DNA of 64,000 bases from Modestobacter sp. Leaf380 (GCF_001424485.1 NZ_LMQC01000020.1:1-64000); one strand, 5' to 3'. Shown: positions 17,538 through 26,227, numbered from the stretch's first letter. The notes: generated by a model not told the origin, from the letters alone. Program-made: numbers and translations.

Positions 17538-18983
17538 TCAGGTGGGATCGGGTTCCAGGACGTCGGCCCGGATGGTCACCAGGGCCACCAGACCGCCCAG
17601 CGCGACGAGGCCGGCGCACAGCCGCATCGCCAGCGCGTAGCCGTCGGTGAAGGCGTCGGCGTCGGCGTAGTCGTCGCCGGACAACCCCACCAGCAGCGGC
17701 AGCGCGGCCACCGAGAGCAGCTGGGCGGCGCGGGCGACGGCGTTGTTCACCCCGCTGGCCACCCCGGCCAGGTGGTCGGGTGCGGCACCGAGCACGGTGG
17801 CGGTCAGCGGCGCGACGGTGAGCGCCATCCCCAGCCCGAACAGCAGCGAGCCCGGCAGCACCCCGGTGGGCCACGACGTCCCGGCACCGACGAAGGACAG
17901 CCAGAGGACCCCGGACGCGGCGACCAGCGGGCCCACGGTCATCGGCAGCCGGGGCCCGAACCGGGTGGCCAGCGCGCCGGCCCGGGAGGACAGCAGCGAG
18001 ATCACCAGGATCGAGGGCACCATCGCCGCCCCGGACTCCAGTGCGTCGTAGCCCAGCACGGTCTGCAGCTGCAGCACCAGGAAGAAGGAGAACCCGCCCA
18101 GGGCGCCGTACACGGCCAGCGTCGTGAGGTTGGCGCCGGTGAACTGGCGGTCGGCGAAGACCCCCAGCGGCAGCATCGGGTCCGCCGTCCGCCGCTCCTG
18201 GACGACGAACCCGACGCCGGCGGCCAGGCCCACGGCCAGTGCGACCCAGGTGCCCGGCCCCGAGCCGGCGTCGATGAGGGCGTAGGTGACCCCGCCCAGC
18301 GCCAGCGCGGTCAGCACCGCCCCGGGGACGTCGAAGCGGCCGTGGTGGGCGGGGTCCCGGCTCTCGGGCACGTGCCGGACCGACACCACGACGACGGCGA
18401 TCGCCAGCGGCACGTTGACCAGGAAGACCCACCGCCAGCTGACGGCGTCCACCAGGAACCCGCCCAGGAACGGGCCCCCCAGCCCGGCGATGCCGCCGAG
18501 CCCGGACCACAGCCCGATCGCCCGGGCCCGGTCGGCGTGCCGGAAGGAGGACTGGATCAGCGACAGCGAGCCCGGCGTCAGCAGGGCGCCGCCGACGCCC
18601 TGCAGCACCCGGGCGGCGACCAGCAGCTCGGTGGAGGGGGCCAGCCCGCACAGCAGCGAGGTGGTGGCGAACCAGACGACGCCGACCAGGAAGACCTTCC
18701 GCCGGCCGTACCGGTCCCCGAGCGCGCCGCCGAGCAGGATCAGCGAGGCCAGCGCCAGGGTGTAGCCGGTGACGGTCCACTGCAGCCCCGACAGCGAGGA
18801 GCCCAGCTCGGCCCCGATGCTGGGCAGGGCGACGTTGACCGCGGTGGAGTCCAGGAACGCCATCGCCGAGGCGAGCACGGTGGCCAGCAGCACCCAGCGG
18901 GCCGGCGGCGTGCCCAGGGCGAGGGGGGTCGGCGGGGGAGCGGGCGGGGCGTCGTCCCTGGCCACCGGGCCCCCGTTCCTCAT
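17538..18983 (-). CDS. MFS transporter, DHA2 (14-TM) drug:proton antiporter type
   Basis: A 481-residue major-facilitator pump. Motif A appears as GGALGDRYGRRKVFL between helices 2 and 3. The DHA motif C-like region is GLWSGLGGIAGLGGPFLGGF in helix 5. The early D1-type motif is LASAMAFLDSTAVNVALPSI. About fourteen hydrophobic segments and the length fit EmrB/QacA-type efflux. The ATG at 18983 overlaps the Pit transporter stop (ATGA), so translation is probably coupled to the phosphate genes. A downstream GTG giving VARDDAPPAP is an alternative start. The substrate is unknown. Confidence 0.9.
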   Translation of the reverse strand: MRNGGPVARDDAPPAPPPTPLALGTPPARWVLLATVLASAMAFLDSTAVNVALPSIGAELGSSLSGLQWTVTGYTLALASLILLGGALGDRYGRRKVFLVGVVWFATTSLLCGLAPSTELLVAARVLQGVGGALLTPGSLSLIQSSFRHADRARAIGLWSGLGGIAGLGGPFLGGFLVDAVSWRWVFLVNVPLAIAVVVVSVRHVPESRDPAHHGRFDVPGAVLTALALGGVTYALIDAGSGPGTWVALAVGLAAGVGFVVQERRTADPMLPLGVFADRQFTGANLTTLAVYGALGGFSFFLVLQLQTVLGYDALESGAAMVPSILVISLLSSRAGALATRFGPRLPMTVGPLVAASGVLWLSFVGAGTSWPTGVLPGSLLFGLGMALTVAPLTATVLGAAPDHLAGVASGVNNAVARAAQLLSVAALPLLVGLSGDDYADADAFTDGYALAMRLCAGLVALGGLVALVTIRADVLEPDPT

Positions 18984-19981
18984 CCGACGATCGCGTGCGT
19001 GAGCCAGTAGACCCCGGCGGCGACGGCGCCCGCTGCCGGCAGCGTCAACACCCAGGCCACGACGATGTTCCCGGCCACGCCCCAGCGCACCGCCGACAGC
19101 CGCCGGGTGGAGCCCACGCCCATGATCGAGGTGGTGGTGATGTGCGTGGTGGACACCGGCACCGCGAACACGGTGGCCGTGGTGATCATGACGCCCGACG
19201 CCACCGTCTGGGCGGAGAAGCCGCCGGCCGGGGTGAGCTGGATGATCCGCCGCCCCAGCGTGCGCATGATCCGGAAGCCGCCGGCGTAGGTGCCCGCGCT
19301 GATCGCCAGGGCGGCCGCGATCACCACCCAGAGCGGGACCTCGAAGGTGTCGATCTGGCCGGAGGTGACCAGCGCGAGGGTGATGATGCCCATCGTCTTC
19401 TGGGCGTCCTGCAGGCCGTGGCCCAGCGCCATGGTCGCGGAGCTGACGATCTGGGCGTACCGGAAGCCACGGTTGGCCCGGGTGACGTTGGCGCCGCGGA
19501 AGGACCACAGCACCGCGAGCATCACCAGGTAGCCCAGGCCGAAGCCGACCAGCGGCGAGAGCACCATCGGGATGACGACCTTCTCCACGATGCCCAGCCA
19601 CTGCACCGAGTGGACGGCGGCCAGCGCGGCGCCGACCAGTCCGCCGATGAGGGCGTGCGAGGAGGAGCTGGGCAGCCCGAAGTACCAGGTGATCAGGTTC
19701 CAGGTGATCGCGCCGACGAGGGCGGCGAAGACGATCTGCAGGCCACCGGCGCCCGAGGGGGTGTCGATGATGCCGGCACCCACGGTCTGCGCGACCTCGG
19801 TGGAGATCAGCGCCCCGACCAGGTTCATCACCGCGGCGAGGGCCAGCGCGACCTTGGGGGTGAGCGCCTTGGTGGAGACGGCGACGGCGATGGAGTTGGC
19901 CGCGTCGTGGAAGCCGTTGGTGTAGTCGAAGGCCAGGGCGACGACGACGATGACGACGAGGGCGAGGAACAACCCGTCCAC
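18980..19981 (-). CDS. pit: Inorganic phosphate transporter, PiT family
   Basis: A 333-residue low-affinity phosphate:cation symporter. The two inverted PiT signature repeats are FDYTNGFHDAANSIAVAVST near residue 20 and HGLQDAQKTMGIITLALVTS around residue 190. GLPSSSSHALIGGLVGAALA is also typical. About ten membrane helices. The DUF47 partner gene ends 7 bases upstream (19989) and the MFS gene overlaps downstream, giving a three-gene unit on the minus strand. A PHO-box-like repeat stands before the first gene. Confidence 0.95.
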   Translation of the reverse strand: MDGLFLALVVIVVVALAFDYTNGFHDAANSIAVAVSTKALTPKVALALAAVMNLVGALISTEVAQTVGAGIIDTPSGAGGLQIVFAALVGAITWNLITWYFGLPSSSSHALIGGLVGAALAAVHSVQWLGIVEKVVIPMVLSPLVGFGLGYLVMLAVLWSFRGANVTRANRGFRYAQIVSSATMALGHGLQDAQKTMGIITLALVTSGQIDTFEVPLWVVIAAALAISAGTYAGGFRIMRTLGRRIIQLTPAGGFSAQTVASGVMITTATVFAVPVSTTHITTTSIMGVGSTRRLSAVRWGVAGNIVVAWVLTLPAAGAVAAGVYWLTHAIVG

Positions 19982-19988
19982 GGCGGGC

Positions 19989-20606
19989 TCAGGACTCCTT
20001 GACGGCGATGGTCTCGACCACGTTCGCCACGTGCTCGAAGGCGTCGGCGGCCTCCTCGAGCTGGTCGGCGACCTCCTTGAGCTTGAGGATCTCCAGGGCG
20101 TCGAACTCCCCGGAGTACAGCCGGGACAGCAGCCGGCGGTACAGCTTGTCCGCCTCGTTCTCCAGGCTGTTGACCTCGATCCAGTAGTCGGAGAGGTCCT
20201 TCATCGAGCGCAGCCGGGGCATCGCGTCGGCGGTGACCTGTGCGCAGCGCTGCAGCAGCGCGACCTGCTGGCCCATCTCGGCGGGCAGCGTGCCCAGCCC
20301 GGTGAGGACGACGAGGTCGGCGGCGGCCTCGATGGCGTCCATGACGTCGTCCAGGTCGCTGGCCAGGTTGTAGATGTCCTCGCGGTCGAACGGGGTCACG
20401 AAGCTGGAGTTCAGCTGCCGGAAGACCGCGTGCGTGGCGTTGTCACCGGCGTGCTCCAGGTCGCGCAGGACGCGGCCGAGCTCCTCGCGGCGGGTGATGT
20501 CGTGCACGAAGTCGCCCAGTACGGCGGTGGCCTCGACGAGGTTCGTCGCCGAGGCGGTGAACATGTCGTAGAAGCGCGAGTCCTTGGGCTTGAGGCTGAA
20601 GGCCAC
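19989..20606 (-). CDS. DUF47 family (PhoU-like) protein, Pit accessory
   Basis: A 205-residue all-alpha protein of the DUF47/PhoU-like family (YkaA type). It begins MAFSLKPKDSRFYDMFTASA and contains LEHAGDNATHAVFRQLNSSF, LASDLDDVMDAIEAAADLVV, and the conserved ending DAFEHVANVVETIAVKES. The E/D-rich motifs bind metal clusters in PhoU relatives. Members are typically encoded next to pit and modulate Pit transport. The gene is first in the operon, 70-90 bases downstream of a PHO-box-like element and a TAGGCT -10 candidate (20660-20655). Confidence 0.93.
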   Translation of the reverse strand: MAFSLKPKDSRFYDMFTASATNLVEATAVLGDFVHDITRREELGRVLRDLEHAGDNATHAVFRQLNSSFVTPFDREDIYNLASDLDDVMDAIEAAADLVVLTGLGTLPAEMGQQVALLQRCAQVTADAMPRLRSMKDLSDYWIEVNSLENEADKLYRRLLSRLYSGEFDALEILKLKEVADQLEEAADAFEHVANVVETIAVKES

Positions 20607-20671
20607 GGGAGACGACTCCGGGGGAGGTGGGGTGTCGGTCGGACGACCGCGGAGAGCCTACGACCCCTTGC

Positions 20672-20700
20672 GTCCACCAACCGTTCACCTCTGCGTCACC
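20672..20700 (-). promoter_or_regulatory. PHO-box-like triple direct repeat before DUF47-pit
   Basis: Three 7-base units at exact 11-base intervals, GTCCACC (20672), GTTCACC (20683) and CGTCACC (20694), resemble the actinobacterial PhoP/RegX3 box (GTTCACC direct repeats). The block covers the -35 region of the DUF47-pit operon, with TAGGCT as -10. Its far end overlaps the stop of the ECF sigma gene. The units are reversed relative to the operon. Confidence 0.5.
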
Positions 20701-21274
20701 TGACGCCGGCGTCGCCCTGCCCGTCGTGGCGGTCGTCCCGCTGCTCGTCGGCCACGGCCTGCACCAGGTCGCCCCGCGCCCGGGCGACCCGCGACCGGAT
20801 GGTGCCCACCGGCACGCCCGCGACCTCGGCGGCCTCGGCGTAGGGCAGGCCCATCAGCTGGGTGAGCACGAAGGCCTCGCGCCGGTCGGGGTGCAACCGG
20901 GCCAGCAGGTCCTCCACGACCGCGCCCTCCCCGACCCGGTCGGTGGTGCCGTCGGCGCGGTCGAGCAGCTCGTCGTCCCCGACCAGGGTGAGCCGTCGCC
21001 GCTTCCGGCTGCGGATGGCGTCGGCGCAGACCCGCCGGGCGATCGACAGCAGCCAGGTGCGCACGGTGGAGCGGCCGGCGAAGCGGTGCAGCGAGCCGAA
21101 CGCCCGCAGGTAGGTCTCCTGGGTCAGGTCGTCGGCGGACTGCCGGTCCCCGAGGTGAGCGCACAGCCGCCAGACGTCGGTCTGGGTCTCCCGGACCAGC
21201 GTCGCCGCGGCCACCGGGTCCCCTGCGACGGCGGCCGCGGCGACCCGCGCCAGCTCGTCGTAGGGGGTGTCCAC
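20696..21274 (-). CDS. ECF RNA polymerase sigma factor (SigC-like)
   Basis: A 192-residue sigma-70 family protein with only regions 2 and 4. Region 2 reads LGDRQSADDLTQETYLRAFG with RTWLLSIARRVCADAIRSRK. Region 4 reads LTQLMGLPYAEAAEVAGVPV and GTIRSRVARARGDLVQAV. GTG 21274 is taken as start (VDTPYDELARVAAAAVAGD); an ATG at 21304 is also in frame. It is divergent from a zinc-finger membrane protein and copper-type genes. Resemblance to mycobacterial SigC, which has been linked to copper acquisition, is recalled rather than computed. Confidence 0.9.
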   Translation of the reverse strand: MDTPYDELARVAAAAVAGDPVAAATLVRETQTDVWRLCAHLGDRQSADDLTQETYLRAFGSLHRFAGRSTVRTWLLSIARRVCADAIRSRKRRRLTLVGDDELLDRADGTTDRVGEGAVVEDLLARLHPDRREAFVLTQLMGLPYAEAAEVAGVPVGTIRSRVARARGDLVQAVADEQRDDRHDGQGDAGVR

Positions 21275-21351
21275 ACACCCAGTCTGACCTGTGACCCAGC
21301 CCATGTGGTCGCTGCGGGAACCCGGGACGCCCCGGCGGCGACTAGGAGGAC

Positions 21352-21990
21352 GTGCACTGCGACGTCTACCGCGAGGCCGCCTCCGCCCGGATGGACGGGG
21401 AGGGCTCACCCGTCCCCGCGTCCGCCCTGGACGCCCACCTCGCCGGCTGCCCGGCCTGCACCGGGTGGCTGGCCGCCGCCGGACTGGTGACCCGCCGCGC
21501 CCGGCTGGCCCCGGCCCCCGCCGTCCCGGACCTGACCGCGGCCGTCCTCGGCGCCCTGCCGGCCCGGCTGCCGGGTGCCGCCGCCGCAGCCCGCTCCCGG
21601 CTGGTGACGACGGCGCTGCGGCTGCTGCTGCTGGCCGTCGGCGTCGCCCAGGTGGGGCTGGCCACGCCGTCGCTGGTGTTCGGCGAGGGTGCGATGAGCG
21701 CCCCGGTGCACATGGCGCACGAGACCGGCGCCTGGAACCTGGGTCTGGCCGTGGCCTTCCTGGCCTGTGCCGCCGCGCCGCGGCTGGCCGCCGGTGCACT
21801 GCCCTTCCTGGCCACCTTCACCGGCGTGCTCACCGTCATGACCGTCACCGACCTGGGTGCCGGCCACGTCACCGCCGACCGGGCCACCGGGCACCTGCTG
21901 CTGCTGGCCGGGCTCGTCGTCACCGCCGTGCTGGCCTGGCGCGGGCGGCGGCGCCGCGCGGTCGGTGCCGGGTTCCGGGTGCTCGCGTGA
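21352..21990 (+). CDS. Zinc-finger (zf-HC2-like) multi-pass membrane protein, possible anti-sigma factor
   Basis: A 212-residue protein from GTG 21352 with a strong AGGAGGA just upstream. The N-terminal 40 residues carry a ZAS-like motif: HCDVYREAASARMDGE and then DAHLAGCPACTGW (H-x3-C-x2-C). After that come about five hydrophobic helices, for example LRLLLLAVGVAQVGLATPS and HLLLLAGLVVTAVLAW. Single-pass anti-sigma factors are the norm, so the polytopic C-terminus is a variant, perhaps sensing membrane events. It is divergent from the ECF sigma gene and the stop overlaps the CopC-CopD start, tying the sigma pair to the copper operon. Confidence 0.82.
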   Translation: MHCDVYREAASARMDGEGSPVPASALDAHLAGCPACTGWLAAAGLVTRRARLAPAPAVPDLTAAVLGALPARLPGAAAAARSRLVTTALRLLLLAVGVAQVGLATPSLVFGEGAMSAPVHMAHETGAWNLGLAVAFLACAAAPRLAAGALPFLATFTGVLTVMTVTDLGAGHVTADRATGHLLLLAGLVVTAVLAWRGRRRRAVGAGFRVLA

Positions 21991-23720
21991 GGCGGGTCGC
22001 CCTCCTGCTGCTCGGCCTGGTCGCGTGCGGGCTGCTCGTCGACGTCGGCACCGCCCGTCCGGCCAGCGCGCACGCCACCGTCGTCACCACCTCGCCCGGT
22101 GAGGGGGCCCGGCTGGAGGCCGCCCCCGACGAGGTGACCCTGACCTTCGACGAGGGCATCTCGCTCGGTGCCGGCTACGCCCGGGTGCTGGGCGCCGGCG
22201 GCGACCGGGTCGACACCGGCGCGGCCACGGTCTCCGACACCACGATCACCGTGCCGCTGCGCGCCGACCTCCCCGACGCCAGCTACGTCGTCACCTACCG
22301 GGTCGTGTCGGCGGACTCGCACCCCGTCTCCGGTGCCTACGCCTTCGTCGTCGGGGACGGCGAACTGGTCGCGGCCACCGACGTCGACGCCGGCAGCGAC
22401 GTCGACCCGGTGGTCGGTGCACTGCTGCCGGTCGCCCGCTGGGTCGGATTCGCCGGGCTCGCGCTGGGCGTGGGTGTCCCGGTGTTCCTGGTCGCCTGCT
22501 GGCCGGCCGGGTGGGCCGCGCCCCGGGCCCGGAGGATGACGCTGGCCGGGCTGGCCGCCGTCGGCGTCGGCGGGCTGCTGTCCTTCCTGCTGCAGGGCCC
22601 GTACGCGGCCGCCGTCGGGCTCACCGGGGTGGTCGACCCGCAGCTGTTGTCGACCACCGCCGGGTCGGCGTACGGCGCGACCCTGCTGGTCCGGGTCGTG
22701 CTCGCCGCCGGTCTGGCCGCGGTGGCCGTGCTGGCGTTCCGTGGCCGCCCCACCGTCCCGCTGCTGGCCGGGGGCGGGGTGCTGGGGTCCGGGCTCGTGC
22801 TGAGCACCGCGGCCGTCGGGCACCCGGTCGCCGGGGCGCTGCCCGGGCTGGCCGTCGTCGTCACCACCGTGCACGTGGCCGCGATGACCGCCTGGCTGGG
22901 CGGCCTGGCGGTGTTGCTGGCGGTGGTGCTGCGGCCCGGCGTGGCCGCCGGGGGGCTGGCGACCGCGCTGCCCCGGTACAGCCGGCTGGCCGCCGGGTCG
23001 GTGGCCGCGCTGGTGGTGACCGGGGTCGTGCAGTCCGTCCGCGAGGTCGGCACCCTCGGCGCCCTGCTCTCGACCACCTACGGCTGGGTGCTGGTCGCCA
23101 AGCTGGTGCTCGTCCTGGGCCTGCTCGCCGTCGCCGGGGTCAGCCGGGTGTGGGTGCAGCAGCGCCTGGGCGCCCCGCGCACCAGCTCGCGCCGGGTGGT
23201 TGCGCACGCCTACAGCGAGGACGCCGACGACGAGGACCCCGCCGCCCGCGGTCGCGCCGAGGCCGCCGTCGCCGAGGTCGGTCCGTTCCGCCGGTCGGTG
23301 CTGATCGAGCTCGCCGTCGCCGCCGTCGTGCTGGCGCTGTCGGCGGTGCTCGTGGGCACCCCGCCGGCCAAGGCCGCCGTCGCCGACCCGGTCGACGTCA
23401 CCCTGCCGCTGGAGAGCGCCACCGGGACCGACGGCAGCGTGCAGCTGTCGCTGGACCCGGCCTCGCCGGGCCCGAACACGCTGCACGTCTACCTCTTCGA
23501 CGACACCGGCCAGCTGACCCAGCCGCAGGCGCTGCGGGTCACGCTGACGGAGGCCCAGCAGCAGATCGGCCCGCTCGACGTCGACCTCGAGCCGGCCGGG
23601 CCCGGCCACACCATCGGCGACGCGCAGGTGCCCACCGCCGGCACCTGGACGCTCACCGTCACCGTGCGGCTCGACGAGTTCACCGCCCTCACGGCGGCCA
23701 CCACCTTCCCCGTGCGCTGA
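21987..23720 (+). CDS. CopC-CopD fusion, copper resistance/uptake protein
   Basis: A 577-residue fusion starting at GTG 21987. After a signal peptide ending SAHAT, the mature protein would begin at His, the first ligand of the CopC Cu(II) site. The CopC domain (about residues 30-125) also shows DEVTLTFDEGISLGAGYARV and VSADSHPVSGAYAFVVGDG, with a second His. The CopD part (about 145-430) has eight or so helices, including VVTTVHVAAMTAWLGGLAVL with conserved His and Trp. The final 110 residues form an extra exported beta-rich domain. CopCD takes copper into or across the membrane, probably for cuproenzymes. Confidence 0.93.
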   Translation: MRRVALLLLGLVACGLLVDVGTARPASAHATVVTTSPGEGARLEAAPDEVTLTFDEGISLGAGYARVLGAGGDRVDTGAATVSDTTITVPLRADLPDASYVVTYRVVSADSHPVSGAYAFVVGDGELVAATDVDAGSDVDPVVGALLPVARWVGFAGLALGVGVPVFLVACWPAGWAAPRARRMTLAGLAAVGVGGLLSFLLQGPYAAAVGLTGVVDPQLLSTTAGSAYGATLLVRVVLAAGLAAVAVLAFRGRPTVPLLAGGGVLGSGLVLSTAAVGHPVAGALPGLAVVVTTVHVAAMTAWLGGLAVLLAVVLRPGVAAGGLATALPRYSRLAAGSVAALVVTGVVQSVREVGTLGALLSTTYGWVLVAKLVLVLGLLAVAGVSRVWVQQRLGAPRTSSRRVVAHAYSEDADDEDPAARGRAEAAVAEVGPFRRSVLIELAVAAVVLALSAVLVGTPPAKAAVADPVDVTLPLESATGTDGSVQLSLDPASPGPNTLHVYLFDDTGQLTQPQALRVTLTEAQQQIGPLDVDLEPAGPGHTIGDAQVPTAGTWTLTVTVRLDEFTALTAATTFPVR

Positions 23721-23749
23721 CCGGCGCACACCCGATCGACAGGAGAACC

Positions 23750-24484
23750 ATGTCCACCGCACCCCGCCGTCTCGCCGTCCTGACCCTGGCCACCGGCATC
23801 GCCGTGGTCGCCGGGAGCGGCGTCGCCTCCGCCCACGTCCGGGTGTCCTCCTCGGACGCCACCCCCGGCGGTTACGGCGTCTTCACCTTCCGGGTGCCCA
23901 ACGAGAGCGACACGGCCAGCACCACCTCGCTGCGCATCCAGCTGCCCACCGACACCCCGCTGACCTTCGTGCAGGCCGAGCCGGTCGCCGGCTGGACCAT
24001 CACCCCCACCACCACCCAGCTGGACCCGCCGGTGGAGTCCGACGGCGAGGAGATCACCCAGGCCGTCACCGTCGTGCAGTTCACCGCCGAGACCGGCGGG
24101 GGGATCGCCCCCGGCCAGTTCCAGGAGTTCTCGCTGCTGGGCGGCCCCTTCCCGGACGCCGACAGCGTCTCCTTCGCCGCGGTGCAGACCTACAGCGACG
24201 GCAGCGAGGCGGCCTGGATCGAGCCGACCGTGGAGGGCCAGGACGAGCCGCAGTACCCCGCGCCGGTGCTGGAGCTCGCCGCCGGGACCGAGGCGGCCGG
24301 GGACGCGCACGGCTCGGGGTCCGCGGACGCCGACGCCGGCACCACCACCGAGGCGGCGTCGGGCGACGAGGACGGCAACGGCCTAGCGGTCACCGCGCTG
24401 GTGCTCGGTGGGCTCGGCCTGGTCGCCGGCCTGGCCGGACTCGCCCTGGGGCTCACCGCGCGCCGTCGTACCGTGGGGTCGTGA
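23750..24484 (+). CDS. YcnI family (DUF1775) exported copper-binding protein
   Basis: A 244-residue membrane-anchored protein. A signal peptide ends GVASAHVRVSS, so the mature N-terminus is His, as in B. subtilis YcnI, where His1 helps bind Cu(II). The DUF1775 body shows ATPGGYGVFTFRVPNES and later IAPGQFQEFSLLGG. An acidic Gly/Ser/Thr linker and a C-terminal helix (LVLGGLGLVAGLAGLALGLT) anchor it outside the cell. The stop overlaps the next gene (SCO1-like) by 4 bases. In the CopCD-YcnI-SCO1 order it likely passes copper between partners. Confidence 0.93.
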   Translation: MSTAPRRLAVLTLATGIAVVAGSGVASAHVRVSSSDATPGGYGVFTFRVPNESDTASTTSLRIQLPTDTPLTFVQAEPVAGWTITPTTTQLDPPVESDGEEITQAVTVVQFTAETGGGIAPGQFQEFSLLGGPFPDADSVSFAAVQTYSDGSEAAWIEPTVEGQDEPQYPAPVLELAAGTEAAGDAHGSGSADADAGTTTEAASGDEDGNGLAVTALVLGGLGLVAGLAGLALGLTARRRTVGS

Positions 24485-25158
24485 GGGCACCAGTGCACGG
24501 ACACCGGACCGGACTGGCCGCGACGGCGGTGGGGGCACTGCTCCTGCTGACCGGCTGCAGCGGCGGTGACGGCGGCAGTGGTGCCGCGGGCTCCGGGCAC
24601 GACCACGCCGCGGGCGAGGCCCCGGCGACCGTGTCCGGGCCGTCGAACCCCTACGACGGCCTGTTCCTGCGCGACGCCTACCAGAAGCCGGACTTCACGC
24701 TCACCGACCAGACGGGTGCGCCCTACGACTTCGCCGCCCAGACGGCGGACGGGCCGACGCTGCTCTTCTTCGGCTACACCAACTGCCCCGACATCTGCCC
24801 CACGACGATGGCCGACGTCGCCATCGCGCTGCAGAGCGTCGACCCGGCGGTGGCCGAGGCGACCCGCGTGGTGTTCGTGACCACCGACCCGACGCGGGAC
24901 AGCCCCGAGGTGCTGGGGGAGTACCTGGGCCGGTTCTCCACCGGGATCGCCCCGGAGATCGTCGGGCTGACCGGTGACCAGTCGCAGGTCGACGCGGCCC
25001 AGCTGTCCGCGGGCGTGCCGCTGGCCGAGGAGATGGGCCAGCAGCACAGCTCGCTGCTGCTGCTGTACGGCACGGACGGCGAGGCCGACGTCGCCTTCGA
25101 CGCCGGCAACACCTCCCGGGACATCGCGCACGACCTGTCCCTCGTGGCCGCCGAGTGA
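24481..25158 (+). CDS. SCO1/SenC family lipoprotein
   Basis: A 225-residue thioredoxin-fold copper chaperone from GTG 24481. The lipobox is LLLTGC near residue 25, so the protein is a lipoprotein. The SCO core shows the metal and redox motif GYTNCPDICPTTMADVAI (CxxxC), then VFVTTDPTRDSPEVLGEYL. The distal His expected around residue 190 is supplied by the QQHSSLLLLYGTDG region. SCO proteins deliver copper to the CuA site of cytochrome c oxidase. Translational coupling to YcnI suggests direct cooperation. Confidence 0.93.
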   Translation: MRAPVHGHRTGLAATAVGALLLLTGCSGGDGGSGAAGSGHDHAAGEAPATVSGPSNPYDGLFLRDAYQKPDFTLTDQTGAPYDFAAQTADGPTLLFFGYTNCPDICPTTMADVAIALQSVDPAVAEATRVVFVTTDPTRDSPEVLGEYLGRFSTGIAPEIVGLTGDQSQVDAAQLSAGVPLAEEMGQQHSSLLLLYGTDGEADVAFDAGNTSRDIAHDLSLVAAE

Positions 25159-25174
25159 CGGCAGACTGAGCGCC

Positions 25175-26227
25175 GTGGGCGACGGGGCGGTGCGGCGGGC
25201 CGGTGCGCGGGCACTGACCGTGCTGCTCGGCCTCGTCGCCGTGCTCGCGCTGGCCGGTCCGGCGGTCGCGCACGTGGGCAGCGGCGCTGCGGGCAGCGAC
25301 TTCGACGGCCGGGTCACCTCGGTGTCTCCCGCGGTGCCGGGGCTCACCGTGCGGGTGCTCCAGTTCGGCGACGAGATCGAGGTGGTCAACACCACCGACA
25401 CCGAGCTCTCCGTGCCGGGCTACTCCGGTGAGCCCTACCTGCGGATCGGCCCGGACGGCGTCTGGCGCAACAGCCGCAGCCCGGCCACCACGATCAACCT
25501 GGACCGCTTCGCCCGCACCGAGCTGCCCGAGGACGCCGACGCGCAGGCGACCCCGGTCTGGGAGCAGGTCTCCACCCAGCCGCAGTACGTGTGGCACGAC
25601 CACCGCACGCACTGGATGAGCGAGGGCCTGCTGCCCCCGGAGGTGGCCGCGGACCCGACCAGCGAGCACACCGTCTTCGCCTGGACCGTGCCGATGTCCC
25701 TCGGCGGCGCCCCGGTCGACGTCGAGGGGGTGCTCACCTGGTCCCCGCCGCCACCGGCCTGGCTGGTGTGGCCGGTGTACCTGCTGCTCCTCGGGCTGGT
25801 GGTGGCCGCCGGCCTGCGCGCACCCCGCGCCCTCGCCGCCGCCCTGGCCGTCGGCGCCGCCGCCTCGCTGTGGCACGCGCTCAGCACGCCGGCCCCGGCG
25901 GTGAGCGTGAGCTCGCACCTGGGAGCCGTGGCCTCCGCCCTGCTGCCTGCGCTGCTGGTCGGGGCCGTGGCGCTGCTGGGTGTCCGGGCCGCGTCGCGCG
26001 GGCGCGGCTCGCTGACCGGGGTGCTCGCCGTCGTCGCCGGGTGGCTGCTGCTGGTTCAGGGACTGCCCGACGTCGACGTGCTCTGGACGGCGAACGTGCT
26101 GGGCACCGGGCCCGCGCTGCTGGCCCGGGCCGCGGTGGCGGTGCTGCTGGCCGGTGGACTCGGCCTGGTCGTCGGCGGTGCGCTGGCGGCCCGCCGGTGG
26201 CGGGCGGTCGAGACCGTCCCGGCCTGA
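25175..26227 (+). CDS. Exported membrane protein of unknown family in the copper operon; mature N-terminus likely His
   Basis: About 350 residues from GTG 25175. The signal peptide ends LAGPAVAHVGSGAAG; cleavage after AVA would expose His1, as in CopC and YcnI two and three genes upstream. An exported beta-rich domain of roughly 190 residues follows, with QPQYVWHDHRTHWMSEGLLP rich in His and Met. After it come five to six membrane helices (WLVWPVYLLLLGLVVAAGL and others). No named domain is recognised. Operon position plus His1 and HDHRTHWM suggest an undescribed copper-binding or copper-transfer protein; this is inference. Confidence 0.8.
   Translation: MGDGAVRRAGARALTVLLGLVAVLALAGPAVAHVGSGAAGSDFDGRVTSVSPAVPGLTVRVLQFGDEIEVVNTTDTELSVPGYSGEPYLRIGPDGVWRNSRSPATTINLDRFARTELPEDADAQATPVWEQVSTQPQYVWHDHRTHWMSEGLLPPEVAADPTSEHTVFAWTVPMSLGGAPVDVEGVLTWSPPPPAWLVWPVYLLLLGLVVAAGLRAPRALAAALAVGAAASLWHALSTPAPAVSVSSHLGAVASALLPALLVGAVALLGVRAASRGRGSLTGVLAVVAGWLLLVQGLPDVDVLWTANVLGTGPALLARAAVAVLLAGGLGLVVGGALAARRWRAVETVPA

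Noticed and set aside
15569-17650. A 693-residue plus-strand frame across the SDR and TSUP genes
   Set aside because: Gly/Arg/Asp-rich antisense translation; crosses terminators and both real genes.
17538-19601. 687-residue version of the MFS protein
   Set aside because: The extra N-terminus is the antisense-like out-of-frame reading of the pit gene; MFS begins at 18983.
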